Shown here piece after piece: positions 15,524 to 27,900 of a DNA stretch of 64,000 nucleotides. The first letter of the stretch is position 1. The number at the start of each line of letters is the position of its first letter. The position numbers were made by a program, and so were the translations under genes. The notes under the pieces were generated by a model that had not been told where the DNA came from, searched no databases, and saw nothing but the letters and a program-made list of their open reading frames with translations. Source of the stretch: Paragonimus skrjabini miyazakii (taxonomy: Eukaryota; Platyhelminthes; Trematoda; Plagiorchiida; Troglotrematidae); NCBI GenBank assembly GCA_014338405.1, contig JTDE01000160.1, positions 274,905-338,904 on the forward strand, given 5' to 3'.

Positions 15524-15595
15524 GAGGTCAATGGCGCAGTGGTAAACACGGTTGCCTCATGAACTGAATGTCCGTGGTTCAAGTCCCGGCAGTGG
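15524..15595 (+). promoter_or_regulatory. tRNA-like head with Pol III A and B boxes
   Basis: The A box TGGCGCAGTGG (15532-15542) matches the consensus at every fixed position, and the B box GGTTCAAGTCC (15576-15586) is also complete. The 44-base spacing is normal for a tRNA-type internal promoter. The cloverleaf is decayed: a CGGTT/AACTG anticodon-stem pairing exists but the loop has eight bases, so I do not assign an amino acid. This module should drive RNA polymerase III transcription of the ribozyme and 3' arm, but the inverted arm lies upstream of it. Confidence 0.75.
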
Positions 15596-15604
15596 CGATG
15601 ATAT

Positions 15605-15649
15605 GCACTACTGATGAGCTCTAATGAGAGCGAAACTCGAGTCTAGTGC
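15605..15649 (+). ncRNA. Hammerhead ribozyme, intact core (copy A)
   Basis: Stem I pairs GCACTA (15605-15610) with TAGTGC (15644-15649) perfectly. The core block CTGATGA is at 15611-15617. Stem II is GCTC...GAGC with loop TAATGA (15618-15631). The second core block GAAA is at 15632-15635. Stem III is the very short self-complementary ACTCGAGT (15635-15642). The cleavage-site nucleotide is C15643. All invariant hammerhead positions I can check are present. The minimal stem III, close to a two-base loop, is the known form in schistosome and amphibian satellite hammerheads, where activity may need a dimer or tertiary contacts. Expected action: cleavage in cis of the SINE transcript after 15643. 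Confidence 0.88.
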
Positions 15650-15731
15650 TTCTTTTCGAAAGGGGTCGATTGGAAAGTCTATGGGAATGCGACAGCTGCG
15701 ATCAATTGTGGGTGATGTTAAATCTATATGA

Positions 15732-15745
15732 AAAACAAATGATAA
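15732..15745. repeat. Target-site duplication, right
   Basis: Exact copy of the 14 bases at 15393-15406. It follows the truncated A-rich 3' end of the SINE. Confidence 0.75.
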
Positions 15746-18700
15746 TCCATTTTACCGCCGTTCTTTTTTAAGCATGGGCCCCTGGATAATTTGAGCTTTG
15801 GTACATGTTTTGTCGTGCGATGTACCATAATATGTTGGTACTGGGACTTTCACAGTTGGCGTGGTTTAGCTCTTGAATGTACAACTATTAAACTGTTCTG
15901 TACTGTTCTACGCGTAAAATGATTCTAGTTCTTTCGTACGTCATGGTATGCGACAAAATGGTGGAAAATTTCCGTGTGATCCTATGGACAATTAAGGTAG
16001 AACAATTTATTCCATTTGACAAAAACGTGAGGAATAATGCGTAAAACATCGCAAACCGTGCGCATTCAACTGGCAAAACGAAGTCTAATTCTCAAAATAC
16101 ATTTTAATTATGAGTAAACTCATACTGTAAATGGACAATCTGGATAAAATTATTGATAAGTACATCCTGATGCACCAAAATAGTAAGAGTGTATATGGGG
16201 AAAATAAAGTATTAGTAGAAATCTACCGGTTTAACTTCGATTTTCTGTGAGATTTGAAACCTAAAAGTCCGCAAAAGCAGGTGAGTTTCATCACAGTACG
16301 CTACACTAAAATTAACAAATGTATGGTGGCTTTTTAGCTTTGAATTCATTATCATTTTGATACAATATAAGAGCTGCTCCTCATTAAGTCGATTTAGCAA
16401 GCTAAATTATAAATACACCGCCCCTTGTTCCTGCAAAATTATTAATTTGATTATTCCCGGTCTCGTTGTCCGTGTAACAGGAGATCAATGTTACTGGCTA
16501 TTCATTGTTTGACCACGTACTTATGTAGTGTTGTGTTATGTTGCAAAACATTTTATTACGAGTGGTTCTGTGAAATTGCTAATCATGAAGAGATCTAAGT
16601 ATGAAAAACTCGAGCATCCGGTGGATTTGAACTATCAATGGACACTTCAAACAATGACGTGATGTATGCTTTACCAGCTGATATACGGCTTCGCATTAGG
16701 TCTCCATTTACCCCGTCACTTTATTCTGTTTCGGGCATCTAGTGATGCATTCAGTAGGTTGTTTAGCGAAGTAGGGTTGCCCAAAGTAACTAATGATGAC
16801 AATTTTAACGTTGTTATAGAACGGGGATAGTGTACTATTATCATTTTGTAGTCGTTTAGTCAAACAACAGCTATTCTAGATCTTGGAAGATTTATCCTCT
16901 AGTAAACTTGGTAAACACCAAGGAAAATGAAATTACTATCTCAGTATAAATCCAATGTAAAATTTCAACCTTCTGAAGTGGTTTCATAAATTAGGCTATC
17001 GATACTACTCCATGAGGGTATATGCAGTCCAAGTGGCTGATTCGAATTCAGCCAAGTCTCAAACATTTGACTTTTTGCCTTATTCTTAGTAACATCTTTC
17101 ATACTGTATAAACAAAAGTCCAAGCTTCTTAACAAAAGTTGAACGCTAAACCATTCTAACAGCAAACATTTACATGTTTGACGGAGTTCACTTGTTCACT
17201 AAATTTAATAGCATTGTTTGATAACACCGTGTATGTGGATCACTTTTTTTGCTTCTGTAGAAAAAGTCACCAATGAAAATATTTAAATGATGGATGTTAC
17301 TTGTCAAGCCTGAAGAATAATATACACACCTACACCGATTAACACGAATCACTAAAGTGTGTCAGGCAATTCGAGTAGACATTCACAGACGTGAAACTGG
17401 AAACAAATCAACCGATTGCTTGTTACCTTTCGAACTAATCTGTTTAATCACGATAAAGTGGTGACCGATTTGATAAAACGATGTGTGTAAAGTACGGGTT
17501 GGTAGATGAGTCAAAACTCGTGCAATGTTGTTTGCAAAATCTTTCGAGATGAATGGGTTTTTTCAAGTTACGTGACAGTTCAAACGTGAAAAAATGGTTA
17601 TCATTCTTCTGCATCAGACATTTCAACATGTTTAACGCTCGACGGAAAATCCACATAAAACCATCGTTCCAGTCAAACTACATGATTTGACGCGTCTCTG
17701 AAATTTCGAGTATCACATGTTCAACAAAGTTGATGCCATTAAAAGATATACCTACTTTTATAGGATATGTTCACAAAACACGTTTATTTTTGTGAAATCG
17801 GTCTCCTCTAAAGGTGCACTCAATGTTTTTGTATAGAAGTTTGTAAAACCTGGATTACAAAACACGTGTTCATCATTGAACATCTAACCCAATAAATTTG
17901 ATATGGGAGGAAATTTTGGCATAATTCATTGTATGCTACCAGAAAAGGTTTTCCCTTTGTTTATTGCCAGCAAGAGTGTAAAACAATTTATGTACGGAGA
18001 CAATATTTTGCATTCGTCTCCGTAGATATCGTCCAGAAGTAGAAGCGAGATCCAGTCCTCACGACTTTTGGGTAATGACTAACAAAAGTAGCTCAAACCG
18101 AAAAACCTTGGATTAGTGATTACAGTCTGCCTGTTGCATCTTCTTGTCAGTAGTGCCCTAATTACTCGACCGTATTATTGGTGACCGGCTAACTGTATCT
18201 CTGATTCTAATCGGTCATCATGCGCGCAGAGATTTTCAATCTAACAACAATAGCTGGCTCTACCGAACTCAATTATTTGAGCTTCTGACAATTAATGAGT
18301 AGTTCGTCTTTTGAAATGTATGAACTGTGCTTCAGTAACATCTGCTGACTAGCACCCACCCATTCTTTTTCAATTCAGAGTTCATCATTAATGCCCATAA
18401 GCACTCTTGTGATAAATGCTGCTTGCTTGTGGCTTTATTCAATCTTTACTAGACAACTGACTTGAACAGGCCAGTTAATTAGTCGGGCGTAAGTGTCCAT
18501 TGCTTTGGGGGAACTATAAACCACTGAATGGTTCGTAGCATTTAGTTACCCAAACGCCGTGGAAGTTAGCAAAAGACATGGTAATTTAAAAATGCCATTA
18601 AAGAAGTGATCTTTGTAGATTGAAGTTTCAATATAGGACACGCAGTTTGTGGCATTATACACCAACCGATGCATGGGTTGGTAGGGCTTTTTAAATGAAC

Positions 18701-21067
18701 GGATAGCGTATTTTGACCTTGCGTAAACGCTGTGACCCAGAAATTGTCAATATCATTTCTTGCTATGTTTACTAGACCAAACATAACCGCATGAATATAC
18801 TTAGATAAAATCAACCGACGCTTAATTCTTACAGCAAAAAACCGTTGCTTAGGAAAAAGCAGATATTTATGTTGCCGGAAGACAACGGGGTTACCGAAAC
18901 ATTTAAAATACTCAGTATCACATCCTGACCATTGACTTTGTTGTTATCCTATCTTAAGCAGTTAAACTCTGGTTTAAACATTCCACCTTCTTCTATTACA
19001 GTCAGATTTTATCAAGTAGGCCACCGAGTCTAACCCTAAGTTCGGAGTCTAGACGCGCAATTTTTTCTCAAATGACTCTAAAGAAAGAAATCAAACATTG
19101 CATGTTAAATACTTTCATCGGATTTTATTTTGTTTTACGTTTTGGACGCTAGGTTATGGAATTCATAGGAATATCTACTTACATTCACCGTGTTACGAAC
19201 TCCTGTGGTTACGCTATTAATTTTGCAACCAAACGAATACTTGATTAACAAACTGCAATAATAAAATAGTACAACGGAATCCACAAGCTATGTTGACATA
19301 GCTGGCGATCAAACGGAAAGGCTTCTTAGTTTGTAAGTCGTAGGCTTCTTCATTCAAGCTCCATTAAGACTAGCTCTACCTGATGAGTCCGAAGTAGAGT
19401 TATAAGGGTCACTAAAAGACATTTTTAAAGTGCGCACCTCGAAATCATTTTAAAGCGTTTTAATGTTTCCACTGTGAAACTTTCAAACGTCGTAAGGCAG
19501 GAAGCAGCGTACCTGGTCAACTTTCTCGATTACGGTGGTACGGTTTGAATGTCAGCCAGGGCTTCTTGAACCATTTGCTTTGTGGCCTTGTTTGCGATTG
19601 ATTCGATCGATGGCTTTACTTATCCAGATGAATTTTGCACGGCAACAGTATCCAAGACATCCTGTCTTGTACTTGGTTGTAAAAAATAACTACCGTTGTC
19701 CATACATGTAGAATGGCTTTGTCGAAGTTTAAGTTGACTAGTATCAAACGAGCCAGTATTTTATTCATAGCATCGCATGTTCCTTTGATCCAACTGTTCA
19801 CTGTATACTTAGTGTCCAACCTAGAGCAACATGTTAACTTTGACACAGTTTCAAAAAGTTGTTTTAGTTAGGGTCGATATTTGTTTCAACGAGTTAGACC
19901 TCTTTATGACTCAGTTGTGCGAGAGCTCCTGGTTGCGTAACGCATTCAGTTCAAATCCAATGTATGGAATTTGGATCAAACAGTCTTCCATTCCTTTAGG
20001 ACAAGAAAGTTGCTTGGAAGACAAATAAAATTGGTTCGCGTGACACATTCTCCTCGGTCGTAGTTGTGCGACTAATGTGAAACCAAAAACATAGGACATG
20101 AAATTGGTGGAAGTAAACATCACAATGGATCGTGAGTGATACTCATAACAAGACGCACAACTGAGAGTCATTTTTTTTATCACAACGAACAAGAAATCTA
20201 CGGCTGATCAGTAAGGCTTCAACATACTTGAGAATTTGTGCACCTTCGGTAATTGTCGCAAACGCGAACGCCGATTCGCTACTGATTTTGTACCCCTTGC
20301 GTGGTTAGAGGTATGCGATAGATGAAGCATCATGTTCTTCTGGTTGAACGCTACTCACTGGCGGATGAGTTTATTCACCTATCAAACATTTTAGGATAAG
20401 CTCCTCAGTCTTGTTTTCAAGCATTCGTCTTCTAATTTTACCGAAGTAAGTGTTCCCACAACCTTTAGAATCTTCACACTTACAGCAGCCGTACAAGACC
20501 TAAGATTCCATTTTTGGTCTGGTGATTGAGATAGTTTATTTATTTGTAACAATAAAATGTGCTTCGATGTATTTGACACGCGTTTCATCATGACAGCTGT
20601 CGACTTTCAAAACGTTTTCATCAAACGGTCAACATCGCAAAGGAGTCTGACGTAGACAGTTACTTGGAGACTCACCAAATCGCCCTTTTGAAGGAGTAAG
20701 TTCACTGCATTTCCATACAACACATTCAATAAAGCGGCATCTTCCCGAAACAAATTTTAGTAAAGCAGTCAAAAACGTTAATACGCACGACTTATGGCAT
20801 GGCCATTTTCTCCGCGTACTATCCAGTGCGTGCTACAGAACATTAGATTACAAAGCGGAAAACAGGAGTCAAATGTGAAACTAAAGAGACAAGGAAAACA
20901 TATGGCGGAGCTAATCACTAATAAATCAATAGCATTTCTGCAGTGGTAGTGCTAAATTGAACACTCAGTGGTGAACACCAATGTCTCATATCAACTGCCT
21001 CAGCATATCGTAACAACGGGGGCTTATCAGTTGCGTAAAGAGCTGTGAATATTTGTGTGGGATCCAC
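15746..21067. other. Mostly featureless stretch with one tRNA-like fragment
   Basis: Apart from the tRNA-like remnant near 16.6 kb I support no feature here. Minus-strand frames at 16965-17165, 17444-17656, 19616-19846 and 19911-20192 read in a protein-like way. However, none exceeds chance length, shows convincing splice borders or matches a family I know, so they are not called as genes. Confidence 0.5.
16606..16692 (-). repeat. tRNA-derived fragment (tRNA pseudogene or SINE head)
   Basis: On the minus strand a degenerate A box (TATCAGCTGGTAAAGC, 16668-16685) is followed by a B-box-like AGTTCAAATCC near 16624-16634. The spacing is tRNA-like, but the acceptor and T stems do not pair well, so it is not a functional tRNA gene. 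It could be the head of another SINE family. Confidence 0.4.
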
Positions 21068-21231
21068 CTGGTGATGGCTCTCCGGGAGATGACGAGCGAT
21101 CGCTGATGCCGGTGGTCTGTGTGGTGGTTGCTGCGTTGACAAATGGGTGTCAGCTTGCGTCTGCGCCATCTGCTTCCCTACCCATGCTGGGATGCGTTCG
21201 AGATCCGAAACTTCGGCACGAGAAACCGTCT
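21068..21231 (-). CDS. Possible internal exon in a GC-rich patch, unrecognised
   Basis: The minus-strand frame runs 137 codons stop to stop (to 20918) in a local GC-rich patch. Within it, 21068-21231 lies between a TGTTTTAG acceptor-like site and a CCAG/GTGG donor-like site. The encoded segment is rich in Gln, His, Pro and Ala (for example QQPPHRPPASAIARHLPE) and matches nothing I recognise. A caution: the plus strand at 21147-21437 is also open and contains IVLVVADSEEHAEEVL. That segment vaguely resembles the region around the catalytic YxDD of a LINE reverse transcriptase, but lacks the two Asp. Either strand, or neither, may be coding. Confidence 0.25.
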
Positions 21232-24200
21232 CTAAAACACATTTATTTTTCCCATATGTCAACATTGTGTTAGTTGTGGCCGATAGTGAAGAACACGCCG
21301 AAGAAGTTCTGACGGCATCCAACGGCTTGTCTTACAACGCTTTGGTACGAAACTTTTTAAATGTAAGTAATGGCAATTCCAAATGCATTTGCAACAGTAT
21401 TAAGCGACTGCATTCTAACATTACATCAAATTGTTAACGTGAGTTTAATGACTGTCTTTTGATCTTGTATATCAGCCTTATTCGAAGGACTGACGGCTCG
21501 GTGCAACGCTCGGTTTATCGGAAATAACTCGAAACCCAAACTCGAGAAGGTTGAACCAAAACCAGTTATGTTGATGATGTCTTAACTATCGATGAAAAGA
21601 TCCCTACTGCGAAGTTAAATGATAATCCGTTACAAGTGCCTGGTTCGCAGATGCAGGTCTTTACCATAACGTCGGTTATGTGGTATATTCGTTCCGCGGT
21701 CAAACGTTTTGCTGGTCGTTACCTCCTTCTTTGAGAATCTTAGTGTTTGTGCGGGTAGTAACATTTTATGTACAAAAATCAATGTTTGAGTCGCACTTTT
21801 CCCACTTAAAGTTTCTTTTAGAATGCGACCACTTCAAAACGGTGAGTGGTTTCACTTTCTTCAGTAGCAACACCTCATCACTTTGAAATAGAATGCCTTT
21901 GTAGAGAAAGGAATCCTCTATGTTATTCTCAGTAGTCGTGATCAGTTGTACAGGCGAGAACTCAGGCACTCATAATAACTGACCAATGTAGCCTTTGTCC
22001 AAACTACCATGAACCATAATCCTGGAACTCGGACTTTTCGGAGGTTAAATGTGACTGACCATCACTGTCTCCAACAGTTGCATGAAAACAAGTCTGAGCA
22101 ATCTCGGATATGCAATCAAGTGACGAAGGGGATAGTTTATTCAATTATTGAGACACACACTCCGTATGCCAACTGAGTGTTAATCAGAATCATCAATGGT
22201 AAGAAAAAACAACGTAATCACAATTCATTGCACCAACGCCTACTACGACGAATGAAGCTAGCAACTATTTCCTGTTAGCTGAAGGAAACAGTGTACACCA
22301 AAATTGCTGGTTTGAACTTCTCACTGACATAGCAGATTGCCGCAGTTACTAAGGTGCCTGTTTTCAGACAATTTATGTCCCTTTCAACTATTTATAATCG
22401 TCAACAGTATTCTCAGTGTAATTTATGGTTTTGATCACTCTCTATATAGTGAAGCCAAATGACAGAGTACATAGTGTAGTTTGACTCCAAACGAGCTGTG
22501 TGCTAATCTACGACTGAATGTAACTATAAGGTGGCGGAAGTTCACTTTTATGACAAAGTGGAGGAAAACGTGAATGGATATTTGCGACAACTATAAAGCC
22601 TAAATCAATCTTGTTCAGCTGTTTTATGTACAACAGAGATGACGGTGACAGCAGCAGAGCGGATAGGTATGTGAACTCTGTGAAAGAACAGCAGCTGATG
22701 ACCTAAGAAATCCACATAGCTAACCCTAGTTTTACTCAACCCGCAACAAAACTAAACGAGCACTTAAGTTTGGTAATATTTTTTCGATTACAATGGTAAC
22801 AATAGTTGTTTGTCGCTGATAAACAAACGAACAAAGCTTAGAAGACATAATTGCCCCGGATTTTTTAGAAAGCATTTATAAAATAGGCGTTACGTACAAA
22901 CAGGGAAGCTAGGTTTTTCCTGTTCGTAGTTCTAAAATCTATCATGCAGGTTTTTGCTACTTAGGTATATCAATCGAAAATACTTTTTACAGAAGAGCCA
23001 CGTGTGGCTAGCTCACTTGACAAGTTGTTCATGCTAGAACAATCAGTAGATTGACAGGGCAGCCTCGATGTTGGGCAGACAATAACACAATCAGAAACTG
23101 ATATTCTCGTCGCCAGTTAATTTTTGGTTAATCCTTTCGACTAATACTAACCTGGTCACTTAGGGAAACCGTAATCTTTTGTCGTGATCATTTTTCGCCA
23201 TTCTTCAGCTGGTCGATTTCGGTTCCATTTTTCAACACTACGTTATGACAAAATGACTTGTACCAAACTGACACGCTTGGATTCACATGTGGCAAACGTG
23301 GCATGGTCAACTTAAGTGAACATGGAGTTACGTAGTTTTTGCTGAGTATATTTACAGTTCCGTTCGTGACTGCCGCTTATGACTTATGGATAAGCGAAAC
23401 TAGTGAACACCAGTATCTGAATTCATTTTCACTGTGTTCAAATTAGCCCAGCGGTCCAGCAGGCCTAAATCCAGCATTTCATGTAAAGTTTAGTTAACGA
23501 TTGATGACCAGTACTCTACTGAAAATGGTTAACACCTTTTATATCGTCTTTGATTGCATACGGAAACGATAGAAGACTAGCATTCATGAACCAATCACTC
23601 TGTCGTAAGATGTGGGTGTCAGTTACGGTCAGTACGTCACTGAATATCTGTATTTTACACTTATTTTGTTCTAATTGTTTGCTTCCCTCGAGAAACCATA
23701 TTAATAACTGCTTGAAACACGATAATGCGGTTTCTCTGTGTCAGTTCCAAGGCTTAATGGCTAAACGTTAAACACCACTCAAATCTAGCTGTCTTTATAC
23801 TCGGAATAATGTGTTAGCTGACGAATTCCTAAATGACATTTGACGTTAATTTTGTTCAATAATTAATGTACACCAGTGGGGCATATTCCCGTCTACAGAA
23901 AATTTGAACTTGAACGCTGGCTCATGTGAAACAGTTTTGTCGACCACTCACTCGCCGATTTCATTGTGAATTACATCAGTTTATCCAGATTAATGTTCCG
24001 ACCGCAACAAACTTGCAAATACATTGACGGTTCCTGATTGTCTAAACTGCAAACCAGTACTCTTTCCGTCAACATGTCGTTGGCCATACAAGTAAGGTTG
24101 TAAACTCAAACTTAAGTAGCTGGTTGTTTTCAGCATATCTTGATTATCATTCGATAATCTAGCGAACTTGTTACAAACTAACCGGTAATCACATCCTAAG

Positions 24201-24972
24201 AAAGCTAGTGTCATTTATGCATAAAACTTTTCCGGGAAAGCAGTGGAACTATTACTATGAGTCAAATTCTAATCTTCTTCTGTTGTAATTCCCTATCCGG
24301 AAACAGACATGCATCATTCATGTGCTCCAGTCGACCGGTAGTATTGGCGTCTACTGACTTTTCAGCATAAGCCGGCTGAAAGTTGCCTGAAACGCAAATG
24401 ATTTTACAAAGTTTAAGTAATGCTCAAGTGAAAAATAACCGGCATGTTCGATGTCGGATTATTACAAGGTTGAAACAATTAATCTCCAAAACTGAAAAGT
24501 GCAGAAATATACAATGTTTATGTTAGAGATAATTTCCTAAACCGCTGGACAATCTCGTCAATATGATTGTGGTTTGTGTTAACAAACAGTCGACATTTCG
24601 TTCCACAACAAAACTGCAAGACTGAGAGCTGTATCTTCATAGATTATCTATTTTCTAGTCAAAAACAAAAGCTATCTAAATGAACACATGAAAAAGTGGC
24701 CAGCATCGACTGGTGAGTATTCATTTCTCTCATCTTCCAACAAGACCTCTTTTTATTAACTTGGTGTGACATGAAACGTTTCGGGCAAACATAATGAAAA
24801 TCGCCTGTGTAATTACAAATTGTAACACATTAATGTCGATGGCAAAATCCTAATTGTGAGAAGTATGGTTAGAAAACAATAATTGGTTTACGTGATATAT
24901 CGATCTACTTGCGTGTACTACACTCTGATTTTCACAAATGCGTATGCATATACTATCACATGGATGCACACG

Positions 24973-24988
24973 CATATATATATATATA
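24973..24988. repeat. (AT)n microsatellite
   Basis: A short run of eight AT units. It is a common simple repeat. Confidence 0.8.
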
Positions 24989-27900
24989 AATATGAAGCCT
25001 GTTTTCAAGCCCATGGACAAAAATGATAATTTTTCTACGCGAATTGGAAGAAAACTACGTATAAAACTGAGTTGGTGGTCTTGAATAAACCTGAAGATTA
25101 GTGCTTTGGAATAACTACCTCAAGTGTTCAGCAAGACCACAATTTACAATTTAAGATGGCGCTTCGATGAAATTTGATGAAATTTGGCTCGGAAGAAAGT
25201 AGCAAATGATAATGGACCAGCGCAAGCAAATAATTAGCTGGAAATTCTTGCTAGTATACAAATGATTTACTGTTAAGGCGTAAGGTATATTTTTTCTCGA
25301 GATAGTGAATTAATAGCAGTTCACTTAACCAATATTCATAAAGTAAACATTTAATGAGCAAAAACATTTTCCGGTCCAAAGCTCTTTTTAGGTCTCATCA
25401 AACACTGGGTAAGAGCATAGACAAGGGCGGTCTCTTCGACTGGACTTCGCGATCAAGCAGAAGAAATATTGTGACATCTTTGAATGTGAAGTGATCACGA
25501 AATAACCGAAATTATCCTAGTTCCATCTACCACAACTTGATATGCCAGTAAATTATGCAAAAACTTCTACAACACAGTGTTTGAAGGTACATTTTTATCC
25601 TTTTAACCGCAGTTTCATAAACTCAAAATGTTACTTTAGGCCATGGAACTGAAACAAATCTAGAAGTTTATAGGTAAGCATTAATTTGAGACGACCATAA
25701 ATGGTATTAAATTTGACCTGAATTGTCTGGTTGTATAAAATCAAAACCGATATAGCTACCAAACAGTTTGCAACACAGAAGTGGATTACGTCAGTTTTCA
25801 GTTTTCAAGATAGAAGCTGATGATGCAGAAATGCTGACCACACAGGACTGGAGGACTAGTGGACCAGAACGAACTATCTTGAGTTACCTACCATGTTAGT
25901 GAAACATTTGGCCGTTGACAGTTACAGGTTAATAAACTTTGGAAATGATCAGAAACGGCCATGATAAGTGTGCTCATGGATGACTTACGACAAGATATGA
26001 CAAAATTACATCAATAATTAAGTTCATGATACTGGTTCCAGAGCCAGATGCATCCCACGACGTGTACTTATCCATTTGAAATGATGCACCAGACTTTTGT
26101 TTTGCTCTCACTAGAGCCGTTTTGTACTGTCCGATCTTGAAAACCGTCAAACTCTACTCAACGTTCGCATGTGACAAATGAATAGATCAATGTGTGGCCT
26201 ACTTCTTATTGGTCATGACCGAAGTATCACGTTTAAACTTTCATGTACTGTCAAGTCCACTCCAAACGATAACCCCAACATCAGAACCATGGGAAGCATA
26301 TGCTCTACTGATTAGCTTGAACAAGACTCATGAAAAAGGCTGATTCATATGTATACTTAAACATAAACCATAACTGAATGCGAGCGATACTCACAGGTTA
26401 AGTAAAGCTATTCAACCGTACATTAACAGTGAATTTAACCCGAACGCATAACGGTAGATGCCTATCAAAGTGACATTTTGAACAGTATGACAACCAAGTT
26501 TTCAGTCTCCCTTGTACTTGCATCAATGAGACGAACGCATCGTATTCCGGTTCGGCAAAACACGTCAATGTGGTGCTCGAAACATCACTACGGGTGATTC
26601 TCTGCATCCCCTTCCTTTACCAGAGTTGTCGATAACGCCATAAAGATCGCAAAATACCCAATATCACCAAAATGCATTACATAAAACCACAGACAAAATT
26701 TGACAAAAAATATTGTTTTTTTAAGCGACAATGTTCAGTAGGAAGGCAATAAAATGTTTTGCAAGTTATGCAAACGTTAGATGCATTTATCCTCATTCCG
26801 AAATATCTTTATTCTTTTCGATAGTGTTGACTAGGTTTGATGGTATAGAGTTCACCAACAGATCGTTGCAGCTAGTGCTGTTAAGATTACCCAACAAATG
26901 ACCAAATTTGTGTTTTAATCGAAAGTTTGATAATAAAGACGTAAGATGTTAGAAAAAAATCAATCGCGCCTAAATTCAGACTGTTAGGTGTCAGATAAAA
27001 CTTTTCGTTTGTGCTATGCGATATACTGACGTATGTGCCTGGAGGACTGTGATTCACAAACGTTGTACGTTGATGTGCAGCACTTGTAAGTAGTTTGATA
27101 AGTAGCTCTAGCATCCAGAAGACCATAGAATGGAGGTGACAGTCAGAATGGTACATTAGTTTGCAGGAAAATTACCCTACAAATAAATGCACTCTTTACG
27201 ATTAACAGGTATACGGAGAATCTTCAGCGATACCAGATGATGCACACGACTTCTGTTATGCATTTTCTGATAAATTCTAGTTAGTTGATGACAATAACCA
27301 CCTTTCTAGGTTAGCCATCCTCTATTATCAAACCAGAACTACAATAATAACCATATAAAGGGGGGTATCGTCTATGCAGCATTAGCGGGTGCAGTATCAT
27401 GTAGTATAGAGCGTGCTCAATTCACATTTGTCACCTTTCATTTACTAATTTTTCATCAATTGTTTGAATGAAGTCACCAACAATCAGTTCACTTTAAATT
27501 TCTGGCTAGTTGCAGTTTCAGTGAATAATGATGTGTAACTGCATTATCCCTGGTTAATGACTGTCTTTTTATTTATAGTTCATCTGTTATTTTCAAGCTG
27601 GTAACATAGGACGCATTGAATCACAAGCAAGGCAGGTATTAAGGACTAATTTTGAACGACTCTTTCAAACCCACAGTAATCTTCTGATGGTTGAAAAGTG
27701 TGGTGATGTTGTTTATAGCTCGAGTTCGACGACTTAGGTATTGGGATGTTCACCAAGTTTAGTATTTTGGTTGCAAACGGTTCAACACCAAAAGAAATGA
27801 TACCATCAATGCGTGTTTCAGCGTATAGGCTTAAACTTTGGGTTTGGTAATTAAACTGCCATACTCAAGGTGGACAGTTTTCGTCCGTTTCAGCTAAATT

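Larger units (their letters stand above)
15407..15731 (+). mobile_element. Foldback tRNA-derived hammerhead SINE, copy A
   Basis: This is a 325-base non-coding retroelement. In order it holds: an inverted left arm (15407-15476), a spacer (15477-15523), a tRNA-like head with polymerase III boxes (about 15524-15595), a hammerhead ribozyme (15605-15649) and a 3' segment (15650-15731). Positions 15431-15476 are the near-perfect reverse complement of the 3' segment at 15689-15737. Positions 15407-15430 are the reverse complement of a 3' tail that copy B at 58.3 kb still carries but this copy has lost. Exact 14-bp direct repeats flank the whole unit, so the inverted arm was inserted together with the head. 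tRNA-headed SINEs move with LINE machinery supplied in trans, and hammerheads inside such repeats are established in schistosomes. The foldback architecture is what I infer to be unusual. Confidence 0.85.

Noticed and set aside
19381..19415. CTGATGAGTCCGAAGTAGAG resembles a hammerhead start
   Set aside because: A CTCTAC...GTAGAG hairpin encloses it, but no GAAA block follows, stem I cannot form in the right place, and the surroundings do not match the SINE. It is coincidence.
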